Part shown: piece after piece, positions 26,986 to 35,368 of the stretch
Layout of the letters: every line of letters starts with the position of its first letter
Position numbering within the stretch: the first letter of the stretch is position 1
DNA from: an uncultured Ardenticatenia bacterium
GTDB lineage: Bacteria > Chloroflexota > Anaerolineae > 4572-78 > NAK82
Length of the DNA stretch: 63,769 bases
Assembly (NCBI GenBank): GCA_937127125.1
Contig: CAKZLO010000044.1
Coordinates: 1 to 63,769, forward strand
Reading direction: 5' to 3'
Made by a program: the position numbers and the translations under genes
Notes under the pieces: generated by a model
The model's database searches: none
The model's input: the letters and a program-made list of their open reading frames with translations, nothing else
What the model was told of the DNA's origin: nothing

Positions 26986-27768
26986 TCAGCGACCGCCCGT
27001 TGCAGTGCGCATCTCCTCCAATATGCGCCTGCCTGATTGGGTGATCCATTCGAAATCGAAGCCAAGTGTAATGAAGTTCAAACCCTGTCCAAGCCAGTAC
27101 AGATAGTCCTCCTTGCCGCCAAAGACGGTAATGCCTACTGGGGTGTGCCGAGCGTGGCATTTGCTAATGGTCGTGAGGATAGCTTGCTCGACACGCGGCT
27201 GATGGAGCTGCAAGGGAAAACCGAGCGAGTAGGAAAGATCGGCCGGCCCGATCAACACAGCATCGATGCCTGCCACGCTCAAGATGGCGTCCAGATTTTC
27301 GACCGCGTCGCGATGTTCGACCTGCAGGACAACCATCACGCGCTCATCAATGGTGCTGCGGTAGTGCTCCAGCTCCTTGAAATAGTTGGAGGCATCGCGG
27401 GGGAAAAAACCGCGCACACCCAGTGGCGGATAGCGACACGCTGCCACAGCGCGGCGTGCATCCTCCGCCGTCGTCAACAGAGGCACTACCACACCTTCCG
27501 CGCCAAGGTCGAGCACCTGCTTGATCAACCATTCCTGATTGTCCGCCACGCGCACAATCGGCACCACGTCGCGTGCACGGATCGCAGCGATCACCTCACG
27601 CAAACTGGTGGGATTGTAGGGACAATGCTCGCCATCCACGAATACCCATTCATAACCCGCATTACACACCGCCGCAGCGACAGCTGGATCGGAGCATGTA
27701 ATCCACGCGCCAAAGCTGACCGTGCCGCTTTGCCATATCTCCTTGAGCTGTTTGCCGTTCATGACCAT
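26986..27768 (-). CDS. HpcH/HpaI-family aldolase (2-keto-3-deoxy sugar acid type)
   Basis: A 260-residue class II pyruvate aldolase. The motif VFVDGEHCPYNPTSLREVI gives the metal-side Glu-His region, QVEHRDAVENLDAI supplies a metal-binding Glu and IGPADLSYSLGFP the substrate loop. Known relatives cut 2-keto-3-deoxy-glucarate, -rhamnonate or 4-hydroxy-2-oxo acids into pyruvate and an aldehyde. With the lactonase and dehydrogenase next door, a 2-keto-3-deoxy sugar acid is the most likely substrate. Two ATGs (27768, 27762) are possible and no strong ribosome site distinguishes them. Confidence 0.88.
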   Translation of the reverse strand: MVMNGKQLKEIWQSGTVSFGAWITCSDPAVAAAVCNAGYEWVFVDGEHCPYNPTSLREVIAAIRARDVVPIVRVADNQEWLIKQVLDLGAEGVVVPLLTTAEDARRAVAACRYPPLGVRGFFPRDASNYFKELEHYRSTIDERVMVVLQVEHRDAVENLDAILSVAGIDAVLIGPADLSYSLGFPLQLHQPRVEQAILTTISKCHARHTPVGITVFGGKEDYLYWLGQGLNFITLGFDFEWITQSGRRILEEMRTATGGR

Positions 27769-27787
27769 CCGTCAACTCTCTTACAGG

Positions 27788-28657
27788 CTACGATGGCAGA
27801 CGCGGATAGCATAGTGGGATGCCCGCCAGGGACATGCGCGCCTTGGTCAGCCAGGTGCCACCTAGGTTGGCAAACACAAGTGTGCGCATGTCGGCACCAG
27901 CAAAGGCGATGTTAGTAGGTGCATTGAGCAAAGTCCCCTGCCAGTCATCGAAGACGATGTCCAGACGCCTATCAGGCGATAGGCGGTACAGTCGGTGTGG
28001 CACGTAGCATGAGATGTACAGATTGTGCGCGACATCAAAGGCTAGCCCGTCCGGCACGGTATAGGGCATCTCCACGACAGTCTCCGGCTGCGCCAAGGAG
28101 CCATCCGGCAGAATGCGCGCTTTGCTCACGCCCGGCATGTTCGATTCAATGAAGTAAAGCACACCGCCGTCTGGTGAGAGTGCCATACCATTGGGAAAGC
28201 GCAAGTTGGTCGCGCTGACGACTCGTGTTGTGCCATCAGGTGCGATGCAGTAAATGCAACCATTTGCGCCGTCCCAGTCCGAGGAGTCGGACACGTACAG
28301 GTTACCTGCGCGGTCAAAGACGGGGAAGTTGGGCAGGCGCATTGGCCGATTGGGAGCACCCTTCGAGTAGACGGACACCTCCCCGCGCTGCGTCACGCGG
28401 TACACGGCGTGTCCGTTCTCGCTGCAGACATACAGGTTGGCCTCCGCGTCCAGGCAAAGGCCAATTGCATCCACGCCCAGGTTAGCGATGATTTCCGTGG
28501 CACCGTCGTCTAAATTGACACGGTAGATTTGTCCTGCCTCGCCACCGGCGTAGATGTATCCATCGGGCCCCCAGGCGACACACTCGCAGTGATCCTTGCC
28601 GAAGCTGAAAGCCTCGAAGTCCTTACGCGCCATCAACATCGTTGGTGGTTGCTGCAT
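27788..28657 (-). CDS. SMP-30/gluconolactonase-family sugar lactonase
   Basis: A 289-residue six-bladed beta-propeller lactonase. It opens with ECVAWGPDGYIYAGGEAGQI, where Glu is a metal ligand, has FPNGMALSPDGGVLYF (Asn and Asp ligands) and DGLAFDVAHNLYISCY. The family hydrolyses sugar lactones produced by sugar dehydrogenases. GGGAGG is seven bases before the ATG. It follows the DUF4432 gene and precedes the aldolase, fitting a dehydrogenase-lactonase-aldolase route. A strictosidine-synthase-like role is less likely. Confidence 0.87.
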   Translation of the reverse strand: MQQPPTMLMARKDFEAFSFGKDHCECVAWGPDGYIYAGGEAGQIYRVNLDDGATEIIANLGVDAIGLCLDAEANLYVCSENGHAVYRVTQRGEVSVYSKGAPNRPMRLPNFPVFDRAGNLYVSDSSDWDGANGCIYCIAPDGTTRVVSATNLRFPNGMALSPDGGVLYFIESNMPGVSKARILPDGSLAQPETVVEMPYTVPDGLAFDVAHNLYISCYVPHRLYRLSPDRRLDIVFDDWQGTLLNAPTNIAFAGADMRTLVFANLGGTWLTKARMSLAGIPLCYPRLPS

Positions 28658-28693
28658 AACATTGCCTCCCAGTGAACCGTCAGGTAAATGTGT

Positions 28694-29758
28694 TTATCGT
28701 AAGGTGGGTGTGCCGTCCAACGTGATTTGCCGCACACCGGTCGTGCTCTCATAGAAGAGTGCGCGAAACTCCACCTCAGCTGACTCGCCCGGCGAAAGCG
28801 TACGGTGCGTGCCAGTTCTCTGCATCACTGTGGCCAACCCTTGTCCCGGGATGCTCGTGTTGGGCTCGATTGCCATCGTATAGCAGTTCCGGTAGAACGG
28901 GAAGCCTGACGAAACGTGCATCTCCTGCCACAGCCATGCGTATGGGAAGACTTCCTTCGGCCAGACCAACCCAAAGCCGAAGCCGAGCGCGGTATTGGTG
29001 ATCGCGTACCAACCCGACTCAAAGTCGCTCAGATAACCCAAAGTGAAACGCGGCGTATCCTGGCCGGGCACGCGTGACATATCCACGACACCCTCGGGTG
29101 TCTCGACCATCGGCCAGTTGTAGCGTCGACCGGGCTCAAGCGGGTTGGCACTGCCGATATATTTGTCGTCTGCCAACAGCGTGCGCGCGTCCGTATCGAT
29201 GCGGCAGGCACTGCTCAAAAACGGTGCACCGAAGGCAGGATGATGGCCCCACATAAAGTCGAGTGGCTCGCCTGCCTCGTTGGTAATGCGCTCGTACAGG
29301 CTGAGCATGGGGCGACCTTTTTCGACCCGGAGGCGGCGGAACAACCGGAAGGGGCTGCGGAACAGACGTGTCTCCAGGTGCACCTCGGCAAAGGCAGCGC
29401 CCTGTGCTATGTGGACGCAGTCCCATGCAATCAGCGACGCCTCACCGTGCATGTTGAGTGTTATACCGTGATACGTGCACTCATCGCCCCCATTGGGGAA
29501 GAGCACTTGCCAACCGCCGGGGTAGTACTCAAGCCATGTCGTCTCCGTGTCCAAACTAAGCGCTGCACCGCGCGTCGGTTCGCGCAATCCCCACGGCGTC
29601 TTCCACAAGACATCAAGGCGGCGAGGCTTATACACCAGCTCGTAGATGTCGGCCCCTTTGTCGAGCAAGAGAGTTGCCCTAAGCAGGTCGTTTTCAATGC
29701 GCAGCGCATGCATGGCGTGTCCTAGTGTGATCTCCTGAACCCTACACGTCGATGTCAT
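28694..29758 (-). CDS. DUF4432 family protein (aldose-1-epimerase-like fold)
   Basis: A 354-residue galactose-mutarotase-like beta-sandwich. Recognisable parts are LLLDKGADIYELVYKPRR, FPNGGDECTYHG, and MWGHHPAFGAPFL, where histidines correspond to the mutarotase active site. DUF4432 members sit in sugar catabolic operons, and some act as epimerases or isomerases on sugar acids or lactones. It has no signal peptide. Its position between SDR and lactonase suggests it converts anomers of the substrate for the dehydrogenase. A poor ribosome site precedes the ATG. Confidence 0.82.
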   Translation of the reverse strand: MTSTCRVQEITLGHAMHALRIENDLLRATLLLDKGADIYELVYKPRRLDVLWKTPWGLREPTRGAALSLDTETTWLEYYPGGWQVLFPNGGDECTYHGITLNMHGEASLIAWDCVHIAQGAAFAEVHLETRLFRSPFRLFRRLRVEKGRPMLSLYERITNEAGEPLDFMWGHHPAFGAPFLSSACRIDTDARTLLADDKYIGSANPLEPGRRYNWPMVETPEGVVDMSRVPGQDTPRFTLGYLSDFESGWYAITNTALGFGFGLVWPKEVFPYAWLWQEMHVSSGFPFYRNCYTMAIEPNTSIPGQGLATVMQRTGTHRTLSPGESAEVEFRALFYESTTGVRQITLDGTPTLR

Positions 29759-29767
29759 CGGCGGTGG

Positions 29768-30580
29768 TCATCCTTTCGACGCTTCCGGCGGCCAGCCGGG
29801 CATATTGGGCATGTTGTGGTCGGGTGGATAAGGATATGATCGCGCCGTCGCGCCTCCGTCCACGTTGATGCAGGCACCAGTGATGAAGGATGCCTTGGGT
29901 GAGAGCAGAAAGGCTACCACGTGGGCCACTTCCTCGGGAAGCCCCACGCGGCGCAACGGTTGCTCATCGTCCCATTGCGCGCGTAGAGCGGCCGGATCGG
30001 GAGCTCGCTCCAGATCAAGCAATGACAGAGGTGTAAGGATGGTGCCCGGCCGCACAGCATTGCAGCGGATGCCCAGGTGACCATACTGCACCGCCACGGA
30101 GCGCGTCAACGCATCCCGCCCTCCGTTGGCCGCCTCATAAACGAAGCCGGAGGGGAAGGACACTATGGCACGGATGGACGAAATATTGACAATGGAACCG
30201 GGAGTGCGCTCACGCACAAACACAGCACACGCTACAGAACAACCTAGCAGGTAGCCGATTAGGTTGACCTGGAGAATCTCGTGCATGTCGTCATCGTTCA
30301 GATCGTGTGCTCGCGTCTGGATTTCGATGCCGGCGTTGTTGACCCAGCCGGTCAAGTGGCCCATTTGCTGAGCCCCCGCGGCGGCACGCTCGTGGGTCTC
30401 GCGGAAGCGCACGTCGCCCAAAACGGTCCGGAAGGAGCGTCCGTGGGTTGTCTCCAATTTTTGCAAACCTTCGTTGTAGTTTCGGGCGATGCCAACTACT
30501 TGCCAGCCTTCCTGTAGCAGGCGCTCGGCAATGGCATAGCCAATCCCCTTGCTCGCGCCGGTGACAACCACTGATTCCAT
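29768..30580 (-). CDS. SDR-family sugar dehydrogenase
   Basis: A 270-residue short-chain dehydrogenase. The start [20 protein letters not shown] has the TGxxxGIG nucleotide motif; NNAG is present in [12 protein letters not shown], the catalytic Ser lies in IVNISSIRA, and the Tyr-x3-Lys position reads [13 protein letters not shown], so Lys is replaced by Gly (Y-EAA-N-G). That unusual site deserves care. The C-terminus holds [12 protein letters not shown] 30580 is used because the longer frame runs into the permease gene upstream. In the operon it likely oxidises the imported sugar to a lactone, if active. Confidence 0.8.
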   Translation of the reverse strand: MESVVVTGASKGIGYAIAERLLQEGWQVVGIARNYNEGLQKLETTHGRSFRTVLGDVRFRETHERAAAGAQQMGHLTGWVNNAGIEIQTRAHDLNDDDMHEILQVNLIGYLLGCSVACAVFVRERTPGSIVNISSIRAIVSFPSGFVYEAANGGRDALTRSVAVQYGHLGIRCNAVRPGTILTPLSLLDLERAPDPAALRAQWDDEQPLRRVGLPEEVAHVVAFLLSPKASFITGACINVDGGATARSYPYPPDHNMPNMPGWPPEASKG

Positions 30581-30600
30581 ACGGCCGATTTTCTCCGTTG

Positions 30601-31497
30601 TTATCCCTTGATAGCCCCAGCTACCAGGCCACGAATGAAATAGCGCTGACCGAAGAGGTAGATGAGGAAGATGGGCACGCTGGCCATTAGCATGCCCGCC
30701 ATAGAGACCGGCACGTCCGCGTTGTAGCGTGAGCCGAACACTGTGATGCCCACCATCAGTGTGCGCATGCCGTCCTCGGGCAGCAACACTAGCGCGATCA
30801 GCAGGTCGTTCCACACCCACAACATGTTCACCGTGATGAGCGTCATCATCGCCGGGGACGAAAGCGGCAACATGATGCGGAACAGGATGTCAAACGGCGA
30901 GGCACCGTCCATAAGAGCCGATTCGATAATCTCGTGCGGAATGGTGCGGAAGAAGTTGTTGAGCAGATAGACCGAGAAAGGCGCCAGCATGCCAGCATAG
31001 ACCAGGATGGCCCCCGGGTAGGTACTGGTCATCTTGAGGCGAGTCAGCAGCAGGAACAGCGGGATGAGCATCACCACCGGCGGGATAACCATCAGCGAGC
31101 TGATCACGGACAGCAACACGTTGCGACCGCGGAAGTTCATGCGTGAGGTGGCAAACGCGCCCAAAGCGGCGAAAAAGGTCGAGAGAGCTACCGCGCCCAC
31201 CGATAGGATGATACTGTTGCCAAACCAAAGAAAGAAGCGACCACCACGCAGAGCGGTTTCAAAGTTGCCCAGGTAAATCTGGGTCGGGAAACCCAGCTTG
31301 CTGAGCGCATAGGCTTCCTGGGTCTTCAACGGCGTAATCACCATGAAGTAAGCCGGAAGCAGGACAGTCATAGCAGCCAGCAGGAGGACCAGCTGCTTAA
31401 CCACCACGGATAGATCGATGCGGCGCCTCGGCGCACCTGCACGCGCGACGCCCGTGACGCTCTCGAGGGGGGCAGCTTGCATTTCACGCACGCTCAT
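30601..31497 (-). CDS. CUT1 sugar ABC transporter permease (MalG-like)
   Basis: A 298-residue permease with a basic N-terminus and six membrane segments. The ATPase-docking EAA loop is clear: [25 protein letters not shown]. The end [19 protein letters not shown] is the typical MalG C-terminus. It overlaps the MalF-like gene by four bases. No ATPase gene is present; CUT1 systems often share one MsmK-type ATPase encoded elsewhere. Confidence 0.92.
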   Translation of the reverse strand: MSVREMQAAPLESVTGVARAGAPRRRIDLSVVVKQLVLLLAAMTVLLPAYFMVITPLKTQEAYALSKLGFPTQIYLGNFETALRGGRFFLWFGNSIILSVGAVALSTFFAALGAFATSRMNFRGRNVLLSVISSLMVIPPVVMLIPLFLLLTRLKMTSTYPGAILVYAGMLAPFSVYLLNNFFRTIPHEIIESALMDGASPFDILFRIMLPLSSPAMMTLITVNMLWVWNDLLIALVLLPEDGMRTLMVGITVFGSRYNADVPVSMAGMLMASVPIFLIYLFGQRYFIRGLVAGAIKG

Positions 31498-32369
31498 TCG
31501 ATACCCTCCATCTCTGCCCTGGCGCGCAGCTGGAAGAGGGGAATCATCAGCGCGAGCGTGATCAAGAACAGGATGACGGCTACTGCCGATGCGATCCCAG
31601 GCAACGAATTGCGGAAGGCGAAGTTAAAAATGTACAGCTCCATAACTTGTGTGGCATTGCCTGGCCCGCCGCGCGTCATCACGTACACAAAGGGAAAGAC
31701 CCAAGCCAACATGGTGATGACGCTCACTACAGCATAGAACTCGGTGACGTCCTTCAGCTGGGGGATGGTTACGTACCACAGCCGCTGCCACCAGCCAGCG
31801 CCGTCAATGCGTGCTGCCTCCTGAATCTCTTCGTTGAGGCTCAACAGACGCGCCAGGAAAAGCACTACCCCGAAGCCCATCTCGTGCCAGATGATGATGG
31901 CCATCACCGACCACAGTGCCATCTGGGCACTGCCCAGCCAATCTAACGCCAGGAAGCCCAGCCCGATGGCCCGCAGCAGCTCGTTGACCGCGCCGTTCAG
32001 CGAGAGCATATTGCTGAAGACGACGCCGATGACGGGAATGGCAATGATGAAGGGGGCAAACAGGATGGTCCGGTACACGCGCCAGCCTGCCACCCGCTCA
32101 TATAGCAACACAGCCAGCACGATGCCCACCAGCACCAGGATGGGCACTGCCAGCAACAGCTGAGCATTGTGCAGGATGGCCTGCTGGAAGACATCATCTT
32201 TGAAGATTTGACGGTAGTTCTCCAGGCCGATGAATGGTCCGCTGGCGCCTCGAATGCGGCGCATGCTGAAATCAAAGATCGCCGCCAATGGATAGCCAAA
32301 CACAAAGAGCATGAGCAGGCTAACCGGTGCCAAATACAGGTACGGTGTCCATGGCTTCGTACGAAGCAT
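31494..32369 (-). CDS. CUT1 sugar ABC transporter permease (MalF-like)
   Basis: A 291-residue permease with six membrane segments and the EAA loop EEIQEAARIDGAGWWQRLWYVTIPQL. It begins TPYLYLAPVSLLMLFVFGYPL, typical for MalF relatives lacking the extra periplasmic loop. AAGGAG lies about 15 bases before the ATG. It follows the binding-protein gene across two hairpins and overlaps the MalG-like gene, so the pair form one channel. Confidence 0.92.
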   Translation of the reverse strand: MLRTKPWTPYLYLAPVSLLMLFVFGYPLAAIFDFSMRRIRGASGPFIGLENYRQIFKDDVFQQAILHNAQLLLAVPILVLVGIVLAVLLYERVAGWRVYRTILFAPFIIAIPVIGVVFSNMLSLNGAVNELLRAIGLGFLALDWLGSAQMALWSVMAIIIWHEMGFGVVLFLARLLSLNEEIQEAARIDGAGWWQRLWYVTIPQLKDVTEFYAVVSVITMLAWVFPFVYVMTRGGPGNATQVMELYIFNFAFRNSLPGIASAVAVILFLITLALMIPLFQLRARAEMEGIE

Positions 32370-32390
32370 ATCCGCGCGCTCTTTCTCCTT

Positions 32391-32437
32391 ACCTTATTAA
32401 TAAGGTTTCCCCTTCCCCTCTGAGGAGGAAGGGGAAA
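32391..32437 (-). other. Two intra-operon hairpins after the binding-protein gene
   Basis: An 11-bp perfect stem, TTTCCCCTTCC/GGAAGGGGAAA (32406-32437), abuts the palindrome ACCTTATTAATAAGGT (32391-32406). They lie between the binding-protein and permease genes, as does the hairpin in the other ABC operon, and probably set relative expression. Confidence 0.6.
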
Positions 32438-32461
32438 CTGCCCAACAGACAGCAGGAGGGA

Positions 32462-33823
32462 TCACAGCGCCAAGTCGTTGGCCCAGATTTGATACTTCTC
32501 AAGCAGGTCCGGGTTTTGCTCACGCCACTTGGTGGCAACTGCCTGAGCGTTCTCGCCGGCCTGCTCGCCGTTATACTCGCCGGCCACGATCTTCTGCGCG
32601 TTGACGAACATCGCATCGGTCCAGAACATCACCGGCATCAGGTTGGAGATGTAGGGCACCGAATCTGGGTTGGCTACCCAGTTCTTCCAAGCCTCACGGA
32701 AGAGCGGATCCTCAATCTTGTTGCCGTCCCACGATGCATCGGTGGGGAGTGCCTTGGAGTCAGTCCAGATCGCCTGGACGCGCTCCGGGGTATGCAGCGA
32801 TTCGAGGAACTTGGCGGCGATCTCTTTGTGCTGGCTCTGCGACGAAATGCCCAGGCCCTGCAGGTCACGGATGGGCTTGTTGTTCATCTTGCCCTTGCCT
32901 CCAGCCGGGAAGACCATCAGACCGACTTTCTCGGCGCCCAACATACCAGCCTGTTTGCCCAGCGTCGGGACAACGATGGCAGTCATAGCCCCCTTGCCCG
33001 CACCGAAGTAGTCCATGCCGGGGTAGAGGTCGATCGAGTTCATGTCCTCGTTCATGTAGCCAGCCTTCCAGAGCTGCTCCAGCTTGGTCCAGTGCTCATA
33101 GTATCTGGGTTCGCGCCAGTCGAGTTCGCCGATGAACAGCTTGAGCGCTTCGGCCGGGGTGTCCAGGTTCGGGCCGAGCGCGTGGCCCATGTACCATTCG
33201 CCCCACGGACCGTCCTTCAGGCCGCCCACAATGGGGGTGAAGCCCTTGGACTTAAGCTTGTCACAGGCATCCAGCAGGCCTTCCCAGGTGGTGGGCGGCT
33301 GGTCCGCATTCAGGCCGGCTTTGTCGAACATCTCCTTATTGTACAGCCATATAAGAGAGCAAGCATACCAGCCCAGCCGATATTGCTTGCCTTGGTAGAT
33401 GCTGAGCACGGTCGCGTCGGCCTCCTTGAGCAGCTCATCGGAGATCAGCCCGTTGAGAGGTTCCAGATAGCCCAGCCAGACACTTTCCATGTGGTAGATG
33501 CCATTCCAAAGGAACTGGATGTCTGGGGCATTGCCAGCGGCCGAGGCAGTCTGGAACTCGGAGATGACCGTGGTGGTGTCCTGCAGAGTCACTTCAATGG
33601 TCACGCCGGTCTCCTTTTCGAAGATGGCGACGCTGTCTTTCACCCATTTCTCCAGGCCAGGCGCTTCCTGCTCGCCCCACCACCACATGCGCAACTTCTC
33701 GCCCGCTGCGCGCGCAGCAAAGGGGTGACTGCCCGGCCAGTAATAAACGCCCGCCGCGGCTGCACTTGCGGCCGCCAACTTGATAAAGTCACGTCGCGAA
33801 ATGCGCAACACTTTCTCAGACAT
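32462..33823 (-). CDS. Tat-exported sugar-binding protein of a CUT1 ABC transporter
   Basis: A 453-residue family 1 extracellular binding protein. The start MSEKVLRISRRDFIKLAAAS contains a Tat twin-arginine motif (SRRDFIK), so it is probably exported folded. The mature part shows EAPGLEKWVKDSVAIFEKET, LGWYACSLIWLYNKEMFDKAG and PFFREAW-like helices. GGAGG precedes ATG 33823; a longer frame to 33877 starts before this ribosome site. It heads the sugar operon that continues with the two permeases and the catabolic enzymes. Confidence 0.92.
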   Translation of the reverse strand: MSEKVLRISRRDFIKLAAASAAAAGVYYWPGSHPFAARAAGEKLRMWWWGEQEAPGLEKWVKDSVAIFEKETGVTIEVTLQDTTTVISEFQTASAAGNAPDIQFLWNGIYHMESVWLGYLEPLNGLISDELLKEADATVLSIYQGKQYRLGWYACSLIWLYNKEMFDKAGLNADQPPTTWEGLLDACDKLKSKGFTPIVGGLKDGPWGEWYMGHALGPNLDTPAEALKLFIGELDWREPRYYEHWTKLEQLWKAGYMNEDMNSIDLYPGMDYFGAGKGAMTAIVVPTLGKQAGMLGAEKVGLMVFPAGGKGKMNNKPIRDLQGLGISSQSQHKEIAAKFLESLHTPERVQAIWTDSKALPTDASWDGNKIEDPLFREAWKNWVANPDSVPYISNLMPVMFWTDAMFVNAQKIVAGEYNGEQAGENAQAVATKWREQNPDLLEKYQIWANDLAL

Positions 33824-34325
33824 TGTGGCTCCTCCCTTTCTTCGGCAAGGTATGTGCCAGTAGGCGTCCTGTTCCAAATGTTAACAACAGAGTTGGGCAA
33901 CTCCTAATCTGTGATGCACCGCGACTGTCAATGAGATTCGCCTCCGGTTCCTCCTTTCTAGCGGCAACGCTGTGCCAGCAAGGTCTGAAAGTTCACAGAG
34001 GTAAATGGAGGGATCCAGGCGATTAAGGGCATGTGCGGGATAGCTAAGTGAGCACACTCTATGATGGCACAGTGACCCAGCGGGAACAGCGTATTGAGAG
34101 ATGCTCCTTATGGATACCGATCCTGCCACACCGGGGGGACGATTACACCACTTCACGGCGCCTCCCGCGACCTTGCTGCCTGTCTGCACTGCCTTGTGTC
34201 GACTTACACTCGGGGTATCCACATAAAACTAATTGTAACACTGGTTTGTATGCGCGGCAAGCAGGTGCCCCAACCTCTCTGATAGTGCTTGCCTTGGATA
34301 GTGGCAATACCCATCTTACAGGTCA
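33824..34325 (-). other. Long leader region of the sugar operon, no gene seen
   Basis: About 500 bases separate the strong upstream promoter from the binding-protein start. No credible reading frame is present. A second, weaker promoter is possible: TTGACA at 33926-33931 with a poor -10 near 33903-33909. A perfect inverted repeat GAGTTG-GG-CAACTC lies at 33890-33903, just where that -10 ends, and could be an operator. Confidence 0.45.
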
Positions 34326-34330
34326 TACCA

Positions 34331-34358
34331 ATTATAACACAACAATGTACACTGTCAA
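34331..34358 (-). promoter_or_regulatory. Strong promoter upstream of the sugar operon
   Basis: On the minus strand TTGACA (34353-34358), 16 bases and TATAAT (34331-34336). GGTCATACC (34321-34329) lies at the predicted transcript start and might be an operator. It points to the binding-protein gene 500 bases away. Confidence 0.7.
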
Positions 34359-34525
34359 GCACCCATGGTGGCACACCTGCAGTCTCCGGCAACTGGACCT
34401 GCCCGGAATTATCGAGTGGGACAGGAAAGGGGTAGAATAGGGGCATAGACGGTGAAAGGTATCTGCACAGGCACTGAGATCTGCTCACGGCGATGGCCTT
34501 ATCTCATACCAGACAAGGGGGGACT

Positions 34526-35227
34526 ATGGCGACACACATTGCGCTGGTGACAGGAGCTAATCGCGGCTTGGGTCTTGAGATAGCACGGCAGCTGGCGCAG
34601 CGTGGCATCCATGTGGTGTTAACAGCGCGTTCGGAGGAAAAAGGTCAGGCTGCTGCTGCACAATTGCAGGCAGCAGGCTGGGAAGTATCCTTCCAGCAGC
34701 TCGATGTGACGCAGCCGGAGAGCATTCAGCGCGCCGTGGACACCGTCTATGCCCAGTTCGGCCGCGTCGATATTCTGGTCAACAATGCTGCCATATTGCT
34801 GGGTTATACCACACCTGGCCTGCAATTTCCCGTTGCGACCATCCGCGAGCTGATGGAGGTGAACACCTACGGCCCGCTGTTGTTGTGCCAGGCGGTTATC
34901 CCCCTGATGCAACAACACAATTATGGACGCATCGTCAACATCTCCAGCCGTGCTGGCCAGCTGGCCTCGATGGGTGCCGCCTCGTTAGGGTATCGGATGT
35001 CCAAGGCTGCGCTCAACGTCGTCACCCGCGTACTGGCGGCTGAGGTGCAGGGCTACAACATCCTGATCAACAGCATGTCGCCGGGCCACATTCGCACCGA
35101 TATGGGAGGTCCCCACGCGCCGCGCTCGCCGGAACAGGGTGCCGATACAGCGGTCTGGCTGGCCACGCTGCCCGATGGTGGCCCCAGCGGGCAGTTCTTC
35201 TTCGAGCGCGAACCGATCCCATGGTAA
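34526..35227 (+). CDS. SDR-family NAD(P)-dependent oxidoreductase
   Basis: A 233-residue classical SDR resembling carbonyl-reductase-type enzymes. It starts MATHIALVTGANRGLGLEIA with the TGANRGLG nucleotide motif, has LVNNAAIL, the catalytic Ser in RIVNISSRAG, and Tyr-x3-Lys as YRMSKAAL. The C-terminal part reads SMSPGHIRTDMGG. AAGGGG at 34515-34520 decides for ATG 34526 over an upstream in-frame ATG. It diverges from the sugar operon and is followed by an isomerase-like gene. The substrate is not evident. Confidence 0.88.
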   Translation: MATHIALVTGANRGLGLEIARQLAQRGIHVVLTARSEEKGQAAAAQLQAAGWEVSFQQLDVTQPESIQRAVDTVYAQFGRVDILVNNAAILLGYTTPGLQFPVATIRELMEVNTYGPLLLCQAVIPLMQQHNYGRIVNISSRAGQLASMGAASLGYRMSKAALNVVTRVLAAEVQGYNILINSMSPGHIRTDMGGPHAPRSPEQGADTAVWLATLPDGGPSGQFFFEREPIPW

Positions 35228-35304
35228 GCGCAACGATCCCTGGAAGCGTTGACGTACCATCTCGGGTGTGCTACGATGGCAAGGATTCTTTGCCAAGATA
35301 GAGC

Positions 35305-35321
35305 GCGGGAAGATGTCCCGC
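35305..35321 (+). other. Small hairpin between SDR and isomerase genes
   Basis: GCGGGA, five bases, TCCCGC. There is no T tract; it may protect mRNA ends or attenuate transcription. Confidence 0.35.
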
Positions 35322-35368
35322 CATTGTCCTCACGCCTGACCATCATTTTTCCTTGAGGAGGATGCGAT

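Noticed and set aside
32327-33907. 526-residue frame antisense to the sugar-binding protein gene
   Set aside because: It mirrors the codon structure of the real gene and has no recognisable domain.
24917-34329. Shared GGT-N3-ACC motif near two operon promoters
   Set aside because: The copies sit at different positions relative to the promoters and are too short to be convincing.
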